This document shows positions 23,471-33,886 of a DNA stretch of 64,000 bases, piece by piece. Within the stretch, counting starts at the first letter, position 1, and every line of letters starts with the position of its first letter. The notes beneath the pieces were generated by a model that saw only the letters and a list, made by a program, of their open reading frames with translations, was not told the DNA's origin and ran no database searches. Where the stretch lies: contig NZ_JBAMDD010000006.1 of NCBI RefSeq assembly GCF_036961565.1, positions 1 to 64,000 on the forward strand, written 5' to 3'. This DNA comes from Chitinimonas sp036961565. Its GTDB lineage: Bacteria; Pseudomonadota; Gammaproteobacteria; Burkholderiales; Chitinimonadaceae. The position numbers were made by a program, and so were the translations under genes.

Positions 23471-25699
23471 ATGGCGCTGCAGGATAAAACGAAATCGGGC
23501 GGTAATACCCAAGCCGGCTCGGCACCGCGCAGCGGTTTTACCGATACGCTGATGCGTGCATTCGGACGCAACAAGGGTCAGTCCGGCGGTGACAAGGCCG
23601 AAAAGGCTTACGACCCCTTGCGCACGGTGTCCATACTGGACCGCATCCGGCCTCAGGCGGACGGTGGTGCAGCGCGCCCCCTGCCGCTGATCGGGCATCT
23701 CCCCATACGCCGCCAGATCGAAATCTGCTTCTGGGCCATGGGGATCTCCATCCTGGCCTTCGCCACCACCGTGGCCTTGATGGTGCGTTCGTCCGGCCAT
23801 GACGCCATCTACCGCGCCACCTCCACCGAAATGCAGATGCTTTCGCAGCGTATGGCCCGTGCATCCGCCCAGGCCATCCAGGGTAATGCCGATGCCTTCC
23901 CGCTGCTGACCGAAGCCTATAACGACTTCGACAAGGATCTGAACCGCCTGATCAATGGCGGCGATGGCCTGCCGGCATCCGGTGGCGACGCCGCCGAGAT
24001 CCTGGGCAAGATCAAGAAGAACTGGGACAACAACTTCCGCCCCAACCCCAAGAAGCCCACGATTGAGACCATCCTCAAGCAACGGGAAACACTGGTGGCG
24101 GTGACCAAGAACGTGAGTTCGATCAACCGTAACGATGCCAAGCTGCTGGAACTGACCCAGCAGCTGGTGTCACTGCTGAGCGAATCGAACGCCCCTGGCC
24201 ACGAGATCGAACTGGCCAACCAGCAGGTGATGCTGTCGCAGCGCATGGCCAAGAACGCCAACGCCATGTTGGCCGGTGAAATCATCAACCCGGAAGTGGT
24301 CTTCCTGCTGGGCAAGGACACCAACACCTTCCGCGACACCCTGCAAGGCATGATCGAAGGTAGCGAAGAGCTGCGTATCCAGCCTGCCAGCAACCCCGAG
24401 GTGAAGGAAAAGCTGACCGAAATCCGCGACATGTTCAAGGACTTCGAAACCGTGGTGGGCGCCTTCTCCCGCAATATGCAGAACCTGGTGAACACCCGTC
24501 TGGCCAACCAGACCACCTACAAGGAAAGTGAAAACCTGCTGCAGGATGCCAAGAAGCTGACCGCGGCCTACGAGCAATCGGCTGGCGGCATACTGCCCAT
24601 CATCCTGGAAGTCGTGTTCGCACTGCTGGCATTGGCTGCCCTGTTTGGCCTGGTGCGGGTGTACAACTCCGAATCGCAACGTCGCCGGTCCGAGATCGAA
24701 GCCGAAAACAAGCGTAACCAGGAAGCCATTCTGCGGCTGCTGAACGAAATGTCCGACCTTGCCGACGGTGACCTGACGGTACGCGCCTCGGTGACCGAAG
24801 ACCTGACGGGCGCCATCGCCGACTCGATGAACTACACCATCGACGAGCTGCGCAGCCTGATTATCGGTATTAACCGCGCCACCGACCAGGTGACGGCGGC
24901 ATCCCAGCAAGCCCAGGCCATTTCGGGCGAACTGCTGCAAGCTGCCCAGCGCCAGTCCGAAGAAATCGTCGAGACCAACGAAGTGGTGCAGAACATTGCC
25001 CGCTCGATCAACGACGTGTCCGGTACCACCGTCGAATCAGCCCGTGTGGCGCGCCAGTCGCTGGATGCCGCCAACAAGGGCGCCGATGCGGTGCAGAACC
25101 AGATCAAGGGTATGAACGAAATCCGCGAACAGATCCAGGAGACCGCCAAGCGTATCAAGCGGCTGGGTGAAAGCTCGCAGGAGATCGGTGAAATCGTGGA
25201 ACTGATTTCCGACATTACCGAGCAGACCAACGTGCTGGCCCTGAACGCCGCCATCCAGGCCGCTTCCGCCGGTGAAGCCGGTCGAGGCTTCACGGTGGTG
25301 GCCGAAGAAGTGCAGCGACTGGCCGAACGCTCAGGTGAAGCCACCAAGCAGATCGGCGCGATTGTGAAGACCATTCAGGCCGATACCCACGATGCCGTGG
25401 CCGCCATGGAAATCTCCACCCAGGGTGTGGTGGAAGGTGCCAAGCTGTCCGATGCCGCCGGTCAGGCGCTGACCGAGATCGGCCAGGTGTCGAACGAACT
25501 GGCCGGTCTGATCGAGACCATCGCCAAGGCCAGCCAGTCGCAGCAGCAACTGGCCGACAAGGTGGCCGTATCGATGCAGGACATTCTGCGCATTACCGAG
25601 CAGACCACCGCCGGTACCAAGCAGACTGCCGTGCAGATTGGTCAGCTGACTGGTCTGGCAGCCGAACTGAAGGGTTCGGTTGCGGGCTTCAAACTCTGA
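23471..25699 (+). CDS. pilJ: PilJ, methyl-accepting chemoreceptor for twitching motility
   Basis: Membrane receptor of the Chp pathway. The 742-residue protein has a cytoplasmic N-tail and membrane helices at about 85-105 and 374-397. The periplasmic region between them contains two PilJ-type repeats, each with an 'MLSQRMA' helix (about 120 and 255). Then come a HAMP domain (about 400-450) and a methyl-accepting coiled coil with the conserved tip 'NAAIQAASAGEAGRGF' near residue 600. No C-terminal CheR-binding pentapeptide is seen. GGGAG lies about 12 bases before the ATG. The long N-tail before the first membrane helix also occurs in Pseudomonas PilJ. Confidence 0.93.
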   Translation: MALQDKTKSGGNTQAGSAPRSGFTDTLMRAFGRNKGQSGGDKAEKAYDPLRTVSILDRIRPQADGGAARPLPLIGHLPIRRQIEICFWAMGISILAFATTVALMVRSSGHDAIYRATSTEMQMLSQRMARASAQAIQGNADAFPLLTEAYNDFDKDLNRLINGGDGLPASGGDAAEILGKIKKNWDNNFRPNPKKPTIETILKQRETLVAVTKNVSSINRNDAKLLELTQQLVSLLSESNAPGHEIELANQQVMLSQRMAKNANAMLAGEIINPEVVFLLGKDTNTFRDTLQGMIEGSEELRIQPASNPEVKEKLTEIRDMFKDFETVVGAFSRNMQNLVNTRLANQTTYKESENLLQDAKKLTAAYEQSAGGILPIILEVVFALLALAALFGLVRVYNSESQRRRSEIEAENKRNQEAILRLLNEMSDLADGDLTVRASVTEDLTGAIADSMNYTIDELRSLIIGINRATDQVTAASQQAQAISGELLQAAQRQSEEIVETNEVVQNIARSINDVSGTTVESARVARQSLDAANKGADAVQNQIKGMNEIREQIQETAKRIKRLGESSQEIGEIVELISDITEQTNVLALNAAIQAASAGEAGRGFTVVAEEVQRLAERSGEATKQIGAIVKTIQADTHDAVAAMEISTQGVVEGAKLSDAAGQALTEIGQVSNELAGLIETIAKASQSQQQLADKVAVSMQDILRITEQTTAGTKQTAVQIGQLTGLAAELKGSVAGFKL

Positions 25700-25905
25700 T
25701 TCGGCAAGGGCTGCAACGGCGGATTGCCGTGGCGGCCCTATAGCTCTCAAGCCATAAAGGGGAACGCCCCAAGCTCATTCCTGCCAAGACATGGCGCCAG
25801 CGCGATGACACCAGGCCCGCCCCTATGGCGGCCCGTTACGTGCCAGCCATCCATCTTTGCTAGACCCGGAGCAGGGCGGCCCCGCAACGCGGAAACACAA
25901 CATCG

Positions 25906-28900
25906 ATGAGCGCGCACACCGAATTCGATCTGGGTTCGCTGATCTGGGTCAAAGGCGAAATCGACCAAGCCCTAGAGAAGGCACGCCAGAGTCTGGCCAA
26001 ATATGCCAATCAGGCCGATGCCGCCGAACTCAAGTTCGCACAGACACACCTGCACCAGGTTCGCGGTGCAGTAGAGATGGTCGGCCTGTCCGGCGCCTCG
26101 CGCTTTGCCGAGGAGCTGGAAGTCGCCGTTGGCGCGGTTGAGCGCGGCGAAGCCGACGGCAGCATGCTCAAGCTGGTCTCTGACGCAGCGCAAAGCCTGA
26201 CTCAATACCTGGAAGCACTGGTCAACGGCTCGCCCGATCTGGCCCTCAAGCTGCTACCCAGCTATCGCCGCGTGCGCGAGCTGCGGGGCGAGAAGCACAG
26301 CAGCGGCGCTGATTTGTTCTTCCCCCCCTTGTCCGCCACGCTGCCCGCCAACCTGGCGGCGCACAAGCTGGACGAGGCCATCCTGCCGACTTACCTGAAG
26401 AATGCCCGCAGCCGCTTTGAAGCCGGCCTGCTGAAGTGGCTCAAGGGTGACAAGCACGAGGGTGGGCAGTGGATGGTGCAGGCTCTGTTCGGCGTAGCAC
26501 GTACCCAGTCGAGCAATCTGCAACGGGGTTTCTGGTGGACTGCGGCCGCCATGGCCGAGGGCAGCGTGGACAACCGCGCCAAGCTCGATATCGACCAGAA
26601 GCAACTGTTCGCCCGCCTCAACCAGCAGCTCAAGCGGCTGTCCGAGAGCGGTGGCAAGGTGGCGGAGCGACTGTTCCGCGACGTGCTGTATGCCGTCGCC
26701 ACCATGGAAACCCAGAGCGTGCAGTGTGCAGCGGTGCGGCGCGCCTATGGCCTCAACGCCCTGCTGCCGGCCGGCGCCCTGGAAGACGACGCCCATCAGC
26801 TCGCCGCCATGCAGGTCGCGCGGGAACTGAAGGAACTGATCAACCAGACCAAGGACAACTGGGCACGCGTGGGTGGTGGCAGCAGCGACCGCCTGCCCAC
26901 TTTCCGCCAGCAGTTGGCCGAAGTCAGCAAGCGCGCGGTCAGCCTGTCCATTCCGGCCTTCGACACCCTGGCCGCCTCGTTGCAGGAAGTGGTGGCCGGC
27001 ATGACCGCCGCGCCCAACGAAAGCCAGGCGCTGGAAGTCGCCACCGCCCTGCTGTTGTTGGAAAACGCCCTGGTGGTTTTCCCCGAGCGCTCCAGTGACT
27101 TCCCGGCCCAGGCCACGGCCATGCAGGCACGCCTCAAGGATGGCGCAGCCAATGCCCCCGAGGTCACCCTGCTGGACGAAGTATCGCGCCGGGCGCAGGA
27201 GCGCCTGTTGATGGCGCAGGTAGCGCAGGAAATACAGACCAATCTGGGCCAGATAGAACAAACCCTGGATGATTTCTTCCGTGACCCGGATACCCGTAGC
27301 GAGCTGCTCAGTACGGATGCCCCCATACGGCAGATACGCGGTGCCCTGACCATACTGGACGAACGTGACGCCCAGGTGATACTGGATGCCTGCGCCGACA
27401 TCGTCAAACGCTGCCAGGCTGAGGACTACACGGCCCCGGCCGAAGAACTGGAGTTTCTGGCGGAAGCCTTCTCCAGCCTGGGTTTCTACATCGATGCCCT
27501 GCGCCGCGAAGAAGCTGATCGCGGCAAGCTGATTGCCCCCTGGCTGCACCAGATCCGTGGCGAAGCCCCGGACGAGATCGTGCCCACGGAAGCCGAACAG
27601 ATTGCCGCCGAGTTCGCCAGCGAACCGGAAGTCGAGCTGGAGCCTGTGGTGGCCGCCAGCCCGGCGGAGGTAGAAAGCGCGCCAGCAACCGAGCCTGCGC
27701 CAGTTGCGGCACCGGTCGTCAGCACGGCCGTCAGCGAAGCGGCTGTCGATGCCGAACTGCTGGAGGTCTATCTCGAAGAAGCGGTCGAGGTGCTGGACAA
27801 TGTCAACAGCCATCTGGCCATCATCCGCGACCAGCCTACCAATAAGGAAGCGCTGACTGTCATCCGCCGTGGTTTCCACACCCTCAAGGGTAGTGGCCGC
27901 ATGGTGGGCCTGAACCAGCTGGGCGAAGTGGCCTGGTCGGTCGAGCAGGTGATGAACAAGTGGCTGCAAGATGAAAAGCGCGCCAGCGCCAGCCTGCTGC
28001 AACTGGTGGAGCAAGCCACGGCGGGCTTCTCGATCTGGGTGGACCAGCTCAAGGAGAGCGGTACTGCACAGGTGGAGGCCACTGCCATCTTTACCCTGGC
28101 CGAGCAGTTGAAGAATGGCCAGGAGCCCGAGCACGCCGCACCGGCCGCCGAAGCGCCCCAGCCCGCCGCGCTCGAAGTGGAAGCCGAGCCCGCGCTGGAT
28201 CTGGGCATGGTTGCCGAGCCGGCAGCCGAAACTCCGATCGAACTGGCCCTGCCCGAGCTCACAAGTGATGCCCCGGCCCTGCTCGAGCTGGATGCCGCAC
28301 CGGCCACCGAGCCTGCCATCGAACTGAGTGCTGCACCGGCAGACGAGTTCGCGCTGGATTTCGAACTCGATGCCCCGCCCGCAGCGACAGAAGCCGAGAC
28401 CGCCGAAGCGGCCGTACTCGACTTCGACCTGGGCGAGCCGGAAGCCGCACCGCTGCTACCCGGCTCCATCGAGCTGGCCCATCCTGAAGAGGAAGTGGAA
28501 GCACCCGAGCTGGTCATCGGCGATATCACCATCTCCAAGGCCTTGTTCGGTATCTTCCTTGACGAGGCTTATCGCCATTTCGCCACACTGAACGATGCCT
28601 TTATCGACTTCAGCACCCGTGGCGAAGTGCGGCCTGAATTTGTCCACGCGGCCCATACGCTTTGCGGTATCGCCAACACCACCGGCTTCACCTCGCTGGG
28701 CGAGCTGGGTTATGCCATAGAGCAAGCCCTGCTGGCCTACCAGAAGGCGGGCGCGGAACCGGCACAAGGCGATTACGACACCCTTTCCATGGCCATCGAC
28801 AAGGTGGGCGTGATGCTGGGCCAGGTGGGCCGCTACGAGACCCCGCAGGACGAGCCACAGACCGTGGCCATGCTGACGGCCTTGACCAACCGCCTCAAGG

Positions 28901-31900
28901 ACGAAGCCGAGCCCCTGCTGACACTGGACAGCGAACCTGCCCCGGCCGAATTCGACCTGACCCTGGATATGGCAGCGCCCGCCGAAACAGTGGTCGCAGC
29001 CCCAGCGCTGGAAGGGCTGACACTGGATCTGGACGCCGCCCAGCCCACCGAGGAAGTGGTACTGGAGGCCCCTGCCGAGACCGCAGAGCCGCTGGATCTG
29101 TTGCTGGAGCCGGAAGAGATCCATCTTGATCTGGGTGATCTGTCGGCGCCGGAAATCAGCGCAGCAACTGAAGCCGCCCTGCTGGAAGAAACGATAGAAG
29201 TCGCAGCAGCAAGTGACGCTGACGTGCTGGATCTGGATATATCGCTGGACGAGGCCGACACCGCTGCAGATGCCCTTAGCGCCACGGCAGACAGCACCGC
29301 AGACAACGCCGATGTGCTTGACCTGTCGCTGGACGAACTGGCTCTGCCGGAAGAAGTCAGTATTGACGCTCCCCTGGCGGCAGACGAGATCGAGGTAGAA
29401 GCCGATCTGGCAGACCAGGAAGCAGAGCTGACCGCCGACGAGGACACCCCGGTTGCACTGGTAGTGGAAGAACTCCCGGGCGCCGAGCTGCTGTCCGAAC
29501 TCTCGCTGGATCTGACCGAGTCCACGCCCGAACTGCTGGGCGTTGCCGACGAACCGGCCGAGTTAGTGGCGCCTGCCGCCGAACTGCCGGCCGAGGACAT
29601 CGACAGCCCGCTGGTATTGGACGAGATCGCCGAGGACGTACACGCCATACCGGCCGCCGAAGCCATGCTGGAAGCCATACCGCTGGCGGCGGTGGACGAA
29701 GCCATCGTATTGGAGGTTGCCGAGGCAGAGGCACCGGTAGTCGAGGAATTCGTCATCCCGACGGCGATCTTTGAACCCCTGGTGGAAGAAACCACACTGG
29801 CCTCCGCCCCCACGCCTGCCGAGCAGGATGGTGTGGGCAGCGTCATGCATCTGGCCACGCCGGATCGCCTGGGCGATATCCACGTCAAGGATGAGCTGGA
29901 CGAGCAGTTGCTGCCTATCTTCCTGGAAGAAATGCAGGAACTGCTGCCGCAGTTGTCGGCCGATCTGCGCGCGCTGCGCGGTGAGCCCAACAACACCGAG
30001 ACCCATGATTCGCTCAAGCGGGTGCTGCACACGCTCAAGGGCAGTGCGCGCATGGCCGGCGCCATGCGCATGGGTGAAGCCACCCACAATATGGAAACCC
30101 GCCTGCTCAATGCCGGCGAGCATCTCTCCGTCGCCCTGCTCGATGAACTCGATCTCGACTTCGATGCCATCAACGAGCTGCAGGACAGGCTGATCAATGG
30201 CGAGCCTGAAGCCGCCGCCGAGGCCGAGGAACAAGCCGACATCGCCGCCATGGTGGCAGCATCGGCTGCATCCGAAGCCAGCCGTGTCGCCACGGCACAG
30301 CCAGGCCAGGCAGCCCGTACTGCCCCTGCCCTGGGCCTGGTCGATCCCGATGCCGGCAAATCCAGCATACGGGTGCGCTCCGATCTGGTCGACCGCCTGG
30401 TCAACCAGGCGGGCGAGGTGTCGATTTCGCGTACCCGTATCGAATCCGAAATGCTGGCGCTCAAGCGCTCCTTGCTGGATCTGACCGATAACGTGGCCCG
30501 TCTGCGGGGGCAGTTGCGCGAGATTGAAATCCAGGCCGAATCGCAGATGCAGTCGCGGATGGCCCATGCCACCGACCTGCCTGACTTCGACCCGCTGGAG
30601 TTCGACCGTTTCAGCCGTCTGCAGGAACTCACCCGCTTCATGGCCGAAAGCGTCAATGACGTGGCCACGGTGCAGCACAACCTGTTGAAGAACCTGGACG
30701 AATCCAGCGCCGCGCTGACCCAGCAGGCCCGCATGACGCGTGACCTGCAGCAGGAACTGATGCGCGTGCGCATGGTGCCGTTCTCCTCGGTATCGGAACG
30801 CCTGTATCGGCTGGTGCGCCAGACCGGTAAGGAAACCAGCAAGAAGGTGAACCTGGAGCTGCGTGGTGGCCGTGCCGAGATTGACCGGGGCGTGCTGGAA
30901 AAAATGGTGTCGCCGTTCGAGCATATGCTGCGCAACGCCATCGACCATGGTCTCGAGACGCCCGACCAGCGGCTGGCCAAGGGCAAGAACGAGTTCGGCG
31001 AAATCGTGGTGGAAGCCCGCCAGGAAGGTAACGAACTGGTACTGGTGCTGCGCGACGACGGCGCCGGCCTCGATATCGAGCGCATACGCCAGAAGGGCTT
31101 GGAGAAGGGCCTGATTGAAGCCGGTGGCGAGTACACCGACGCCCATATCATGGGCCTGATCTTCGAGGCTGGCTTCTCCACCGCCAGTGCAGTGACCCAG
31201 CTGTCGGGTCGCGGCATAGGCATGGACGTGGTCAAGAGCGAGATCGAAGACTTGGGCGGTCGCGTCGAAGTGACCTCCGAAGCCGGTCGTGGCACCACCT
31301 TCACCATCCACCTGCCGCTGACGCTGGCCGTCACCCAGGCCGTGCTGGTCAAGGTGGCCGGCAAGCTCTACGCCATCCCCTCGGTGATGGTGGAGCAGGT
31401 GCAGGAACTGAAGGTAGAGCCGCTCAACCAGCTATACCAAAGGCACCAGGCCGAGTGGCAGGGCAATGTCTATCCCTTCCATTACCTGCCTCGCCTGCTG
31501 GGTGACTATGACAGCCAGCCCGAACAGAAGCGCTACAACACCATCATGTTGCTGCGCTCCGGTATCAGCCGCATTGCTGTTCATGTCGACGAACTGGTGA
31601 AGAACCAGGAAGTCGTGGTGAAGAACATTGGGCCGCAACTGGTGCGGGTGGCTGGTATTGCCGGCGCCACCGTGCTGGGTAATGGCGAGATCGTGCTCAT
31701 CATCAACCCGCTGGCCCTGCTGCAGCGTCGTGCCGAGGCCCCGGTGGCCGACTTCGATGCCGCCATGGCTGCCAGCGCACCGGCCCCCGAGGAGATCCTG
31801 CAGATCGCCCCGCTGGTCATGGTGGTGGACGATTCGTTGACGGTGCGCAAGATCACCGGCCGCCTGCTGGCCCGCGAAGGCTACCAGGTGGAGACCGCCA

Positions 31901-32187
31901 AGGACGGCGTGGATGCCCTGCAGAAGTTGCAGGATATCCGCCCGGCGGTGATGCTGCTGGACGTGGAAATGCCGCGTATGGATGGCTTTGAACTGACGCG
32001 TAACCTGCGTCTGAATGCCGACACGCGCGACATCCCCATCATCATGATCACCTCGCGTACTGCCGACAAACACAAGAACTACGCGTTCGAACTGGGCGTC
32101 AATGCCTTCCTGGGCAAGCCTTACCAGGAAGACGAGCTGCTGGAGCATATCCGTCGCCTGATAGGCGAAGAACAGCCCGCAGCCTGA
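25906..32187 (+). CDS. chpA: ChpA/PilL, multi-Hpt hybrid CheA-type histidine kinase
   Basis: Kinase hub of the Pil-Chp system. The 2093-residue protein reads: N-terminal Hpt-like domain with H50 (HQVRG); a helical region without a clear site; Hpt with H658 (HTLKG); Hpt with H917 (HTLCG, missing the usual Lys); a long acidic Ala/Glu/Leu/Asp-rich linker (about 1000-1310); Hpt with H1375 (HTLKG). The dimerisation helix, HATPase domain (N-box N1677, 'GRGIGMDVV'), CheW domain and C-terminal receiver with D2019 follow. Pseudomonas ChpA has eight phosphotransfer-like domains, so this version has fewer recognisable sites and more linker. It begins 206 bases after pilJ, a gap with no gene. A strong terminator follows. 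Confidence 0.93.
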   Translation: MSAHTEFDLGSLIWVKGEIDQALEKARQSLAKYANQADAAELKFAQTHLHQVRGAVEMVGLSGASRFAEELEVAVGAVERGEADGSMLKLVSDAAQSLTQYLEALVNGSPDLALKLLPSYRRVRELRGEKHSSGADLFFPPLSATLPANLAAHKLDEAILPTYLKNARSRFEAGLLKWLKGDKHEGGQWMVQALFGVARTQSSNLQRGFWWTAAAMAEGSVDNRAKLDIDQKQLFARLNQQLKRLSESGGKVAERLFRDVLYAVATMETQSVQCAAVRRAYGLNALLPAGALEDDAHQLAAMQVARELKELINQTKDNWARVGGGSSDRLPTFRQQLAEVSKRAVSLSIPAFDTLAASLQEVVAGMTAAPNESQALEVATALLLLENALVVFPERSSDFPAQATAMQARLKDGAANAPEVTLLDEVSRRAQERLLMAQVAQEIQTNLGQIEQTLDDFFRDPDTRSELLSTDAPIRQIRGALTILDERDAQVILDACADIVKRCQAEDYTAPAEELEFLAEAFSSLGFYIDALRREEADRGKLIAPWLHQIRGEAPDEIVPTEAEQIAAEFASEPEVELEPVVAASPAEVESAPATEPAPVAAPVVSTAVSEAAVDAELLEVYLEEAVEVLDNVNSHLAIIRDQPTNKEALTVIRRGFHTLKGSGRMVGLNQLGEVAWSVEQVMNKWLQDEKRASASLLQLVEQATAGFSIWVDQLKESGTAQVEATAIFTLAEQLKNGQEPEHAAPAAEAPQPAALEVEAEPALDLGMVAEPAAETPIELALPELTSDAPALLELDAAPATEPAIELSAAPADEFALDFELDAPPAATEAETAEAAVLDFDLGEPEAAPLLPGSIELAHPEEEVEAPELVIGDITISKALFGIFLDEAYRHFATLNDAFIDFSTRGEVRPEFVHAAHTLCGIANTTGFTSLGELGYAIEQALLAYQKAGAEPAQGDYDTLSMAIDKVGVMLGQVGRYETPQDEPQTVAMLTALTNRLKDEAEPLLTLDSEPAPAEFDLTLDMAAPAETVVAAPALEGLTLDLDAAQPTEEVVLEAPAETAEPLDLLLEPEEIHLDLGDLSAPEISAATEAALLEETIEVAAASDADVLDLDISLDEADTAADALSATADSTADNADVLDLSLDELALPEEVSIDAPLAADEIEVEADLADQEAELTADEDTPVALVVEELPGAELLSELSLDLTESTPELLGVADEPAELVAPAAELPAEDIDSPLVLDEIAEDVHAIPAAEAMLEAIPLAAVDEAIVLEVAEAEAPVVEEFVIPTAIFEPLVEETTLASAPTPAEQDGVGSVMHLATPDRLGDIHVKDELDEQLLPIFLEEMQELLPQLSADLRALRGEPNNTETHDSLKRVLHTLKGSARMAGAMRMGEATHNMETRLLNAGEHLSVALLDELDLDFDAINELQDRLINGEPEAAAEAEEQADIAAMVAASAASEASRVATAQPGQAARTAPALGLVDPDAGKSSIRVRSDLVDRLVNQAGEVSISRTRIESEMLALKRSLLDLTDNVARLRGQLREIEIQAESQMQSRMAHATDLPDFDPLEFDRFSRLQELTRFMAESVNDVATVQHNLLKNLDESSAALTQQARMTRDLQQELMRVRMVPFSSVSERLYRLVRQTGKETSKKVNLELRGGRAEIDRGVLEKMVSPFEHMLRNAIDHGLETPDQRLAKGKNEFGEIVVEARQEGNELVLVLRDDGAGLDIERIRQKGLEKGLIEAGGEYTDAHIMGLIFEAGFSTASAVTQLSGRGIGMDVVKSEIEDLGGRVEVTSEAGRGTTFTIHLPLTLAVTQAVLVKVAGKLYAIPSVMVEQVQELKVEPLNQLYQRHQAEWQGNVYPFHYLPRLLGDYDSQPEQKRYNTIMLLRSGISRIAVHVDELVKNQEVVVKNIGPQLVRVAGIAGATVLGNGEIVLIINPLALLQRRAEAPVADFDAAMAASAPAPEEILQIAPLVMVVDDSLTVRKITGRLLAREGYQVETAKDGVDALQKLQDIRPAVMLLDVEMPRMDGFELTRNLRLNADTRDIPIIMITSRTADKHKNYAFELGVNAFLGKPYQEDELLEHIRRLIGEEQPAA

Positions 32188-32202
32188 CACAGGCCAGCAA
32201 GC

Positions 32203-32243
32203 TTAAACAAACACGCCCCGCAATGCGGGGCGTGTTTGTTTAA
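32203..32243. terminator. Bidirectional terminator between chpA and glpD
   Basis: A perfect 19-base inverted repeat (32203-32221 and 32225-32243) with a 3-base loop, GC-rich at the tip and A/T-rich at the base on both strands. It can end both the rightward chpA and the leftward glpD transcripts. Confidence 0.88.
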
Positions 32244-32276
32244 GTCGGCAGCCTACACTGGCAGGCCAGCACCGGC

Positions 32277-33770
32277 TCAGCCCGCCTGTGCCAGCAACCA
32301 GTCAGCCAGGCCCTGCCGTTCCGGCGCCGTCATATGCAGGCCACGCTTGGTCCGACGCCACAGTATGTCATCAGCCGTCTGCGCCCATTCTTCGCGCATC
32401 AGATAGCGCACCTCGCACTCATACAGCTCGGCACCAAAATGCCGGCCCAACTCGGCCACGCTATTGGCAGTGCCCAGCACCAGCACCAGGCGATCGCCAA
32501 ACTGCCGCGCCAGCCGGTACACCAGGCTCGCCGGCAAGCCGCCATAACGCACACAGGCTTCCTGGTAAAACGCCTCAAAGTCGGCAGCAGGCATCACACC
32601 GCCCGGCAGCACGGCGGACTGGGCAGGCAGTTGCATGCGCTCGAAATACGGCTTCAGATGCTGCAATGCATGGCGAGCCAGCTGCCTATAGGTGGTCAGC
32701 TTGCCACCGAACACCGACAGCACCGGTGCACCGCCCTGGTCCAGCCGCAGGGTGTAGTCGCGGGTGATGGCCGACGGGTTGTCACTCTGGTCATCGTACA
32801 GGGGCCGCACACCCGCATAGCGCCACAGCACGTCGCTAGGCTGCGGCGGGCGTTCAAAGTATTCACCCACCAACTGGCACAGGTAACTTACCTCTTCATC
32901 CGAGCAAGCCACCTCGCCCGGTTCGCCATGGTGCACGACATCCGTGGTGCCTATCAGGCTGTAGCCCTGCTCATAGGGCAGCACAAAGGCAATGCGGCCA
33001 TCGCGGTGCTGCAAGATGAAGGCCTGCGGGCCATCATGCAGGGCGGGCACCACGATATGGCTGCCTTTGACCAGCTTGACCGAATCCCGCGCGCCCAGCC
33101 GCAATCCGCCCTTGAGCACCCGCTCCACCCAAGGGCCGGCGGCATTGACCAAGGCCCGGGCATAGACGGTTGTCGTCCCGCCATCTGGCGTCTGCACCGT
33201 AACCCGCCATTGCCGCCCCTCCCGATGCGCTTCCAGCATGCGGGTGCGGGTTCGCACCGTACCGCCCAGCTCGCGGCATTGCATGGCATTGGCCACCACC
33301 AGCCTGGCATCGTCCGCCCAGCAGTCGGCATAGACGAAGCCCCGCTTGAAACCGGATTTGATCGGCCCACCCCAGGGGTGGCGCCGCAGATTGATGCCGT
33401 AGGAGGCTGGCAAGCGCTCCCGCCCACCCAGATGGTCATACAGGAACAAGCCCAGCCTGATCAGCCAGGCAGGCCGCAGGCCGTCATGGTGGGGCAGCAC
33501 AAAGGCCAGTGGCCACACCAGATGCGGCGCCATGCTGAGCAGGACTTCGCGCTCGCTGAGCGACTCGCGTACCAAGCGGAACTCCCGCTGCTCCAGATAA
33601 CGCAGGCCACCGTGTATTAGCTTGCTGGAGGCAGACGACGTCGCACCGGCCAGGTCGCCCTGTTCCAGCAGCAATACCTTGAGGCCGGCCTGGCTGGCAT
33701 GGCTGGCGATACCCGTGCCATTGATGCCGCCGCCCACCACCAGCAGGTCGTAAGGTTGTGTCGTTTCCAT
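32277..33770 (-). CDS. glpD: Aerobic glycerol-3-phosphate dehydrogenase
   Basis: Membrane-associated FAD enzyme that oxidises glycerol-3-phosphate to dihydroxyacetone phosphate and feeds electrons to ubiquinone. The 497-residue protein begins with the FAD Rossmann motif 'LLVVGGGINGTGIA'. 'SSASSKLIHGGLRYLEQREFRLVRESLSER' and 'GGKLTTYR' are GlpD signatures. The open frame runs 16 codons further, but 'METTQPYDLLVVGGG' aligns with E. coli GlpD. It is divergent from glpK across 116 bases, and together they convert glycerol to a glycolytic intermediate. No glpF or glpR is in the window. Confidence 0.95.
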   Translation of the reverse strand: METTQPYDLLVVGGGINGTGIASHASQAGLKVLLLEQGDLAGATSSASSKLIHGGLRYLEQREFRLVRESLSEREVLLSMAPHLVWPLAFVLPHHDGLRPAWLIRLGLFLYDHLGGRERLPASYGINLRRHPWGGPIKSGFKRGFVYADCWADDARLVVANAMQCRELGGTVRTRTRMLEAHREGRQWRVTVQTPDGGTTTVYARALVNAAGPWVERVLKGGLRLGARDSVKLVKGSHIVVPALHDGPQAFILQHRDGRIAFVLPYEQGYSLIGTTDVVHHGEPGEVACSDEEVSYLCQLVGEYFERPPQPSDVLWRYAGVRPLYDDQSDNPSAITRDYTLRLDQGGAPVLSVFGGKLTTYRQLARHALQHLKPYFERMQLPAQSAVLPGGVMPAADFEAFYQEACVRYGGLPASLVYRLARQFGDRLVLVLGTANSVAELGRHFGAELYECEVRYLMREEWAQTADDILWRRTKRGLHMTAPERQGLADWLLAQAG

Positions 33771-33886
33771 CGCATAGTGAAGATAGCCCATGGTCAGGGC
33801 GGGGGCTACGCCCAGCACTTGCTAGAATCGCCCCAAACGGCACGCCAACAACAAAAACTACGGCAATACAACACATCGGAGACCCC

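Noticed and set aside
28833..31364. 843-residue open frame opposite chpA
   Set aside because: Ser/Arg-rich antisense frame of the chpA linker and kinase region; no motifs.
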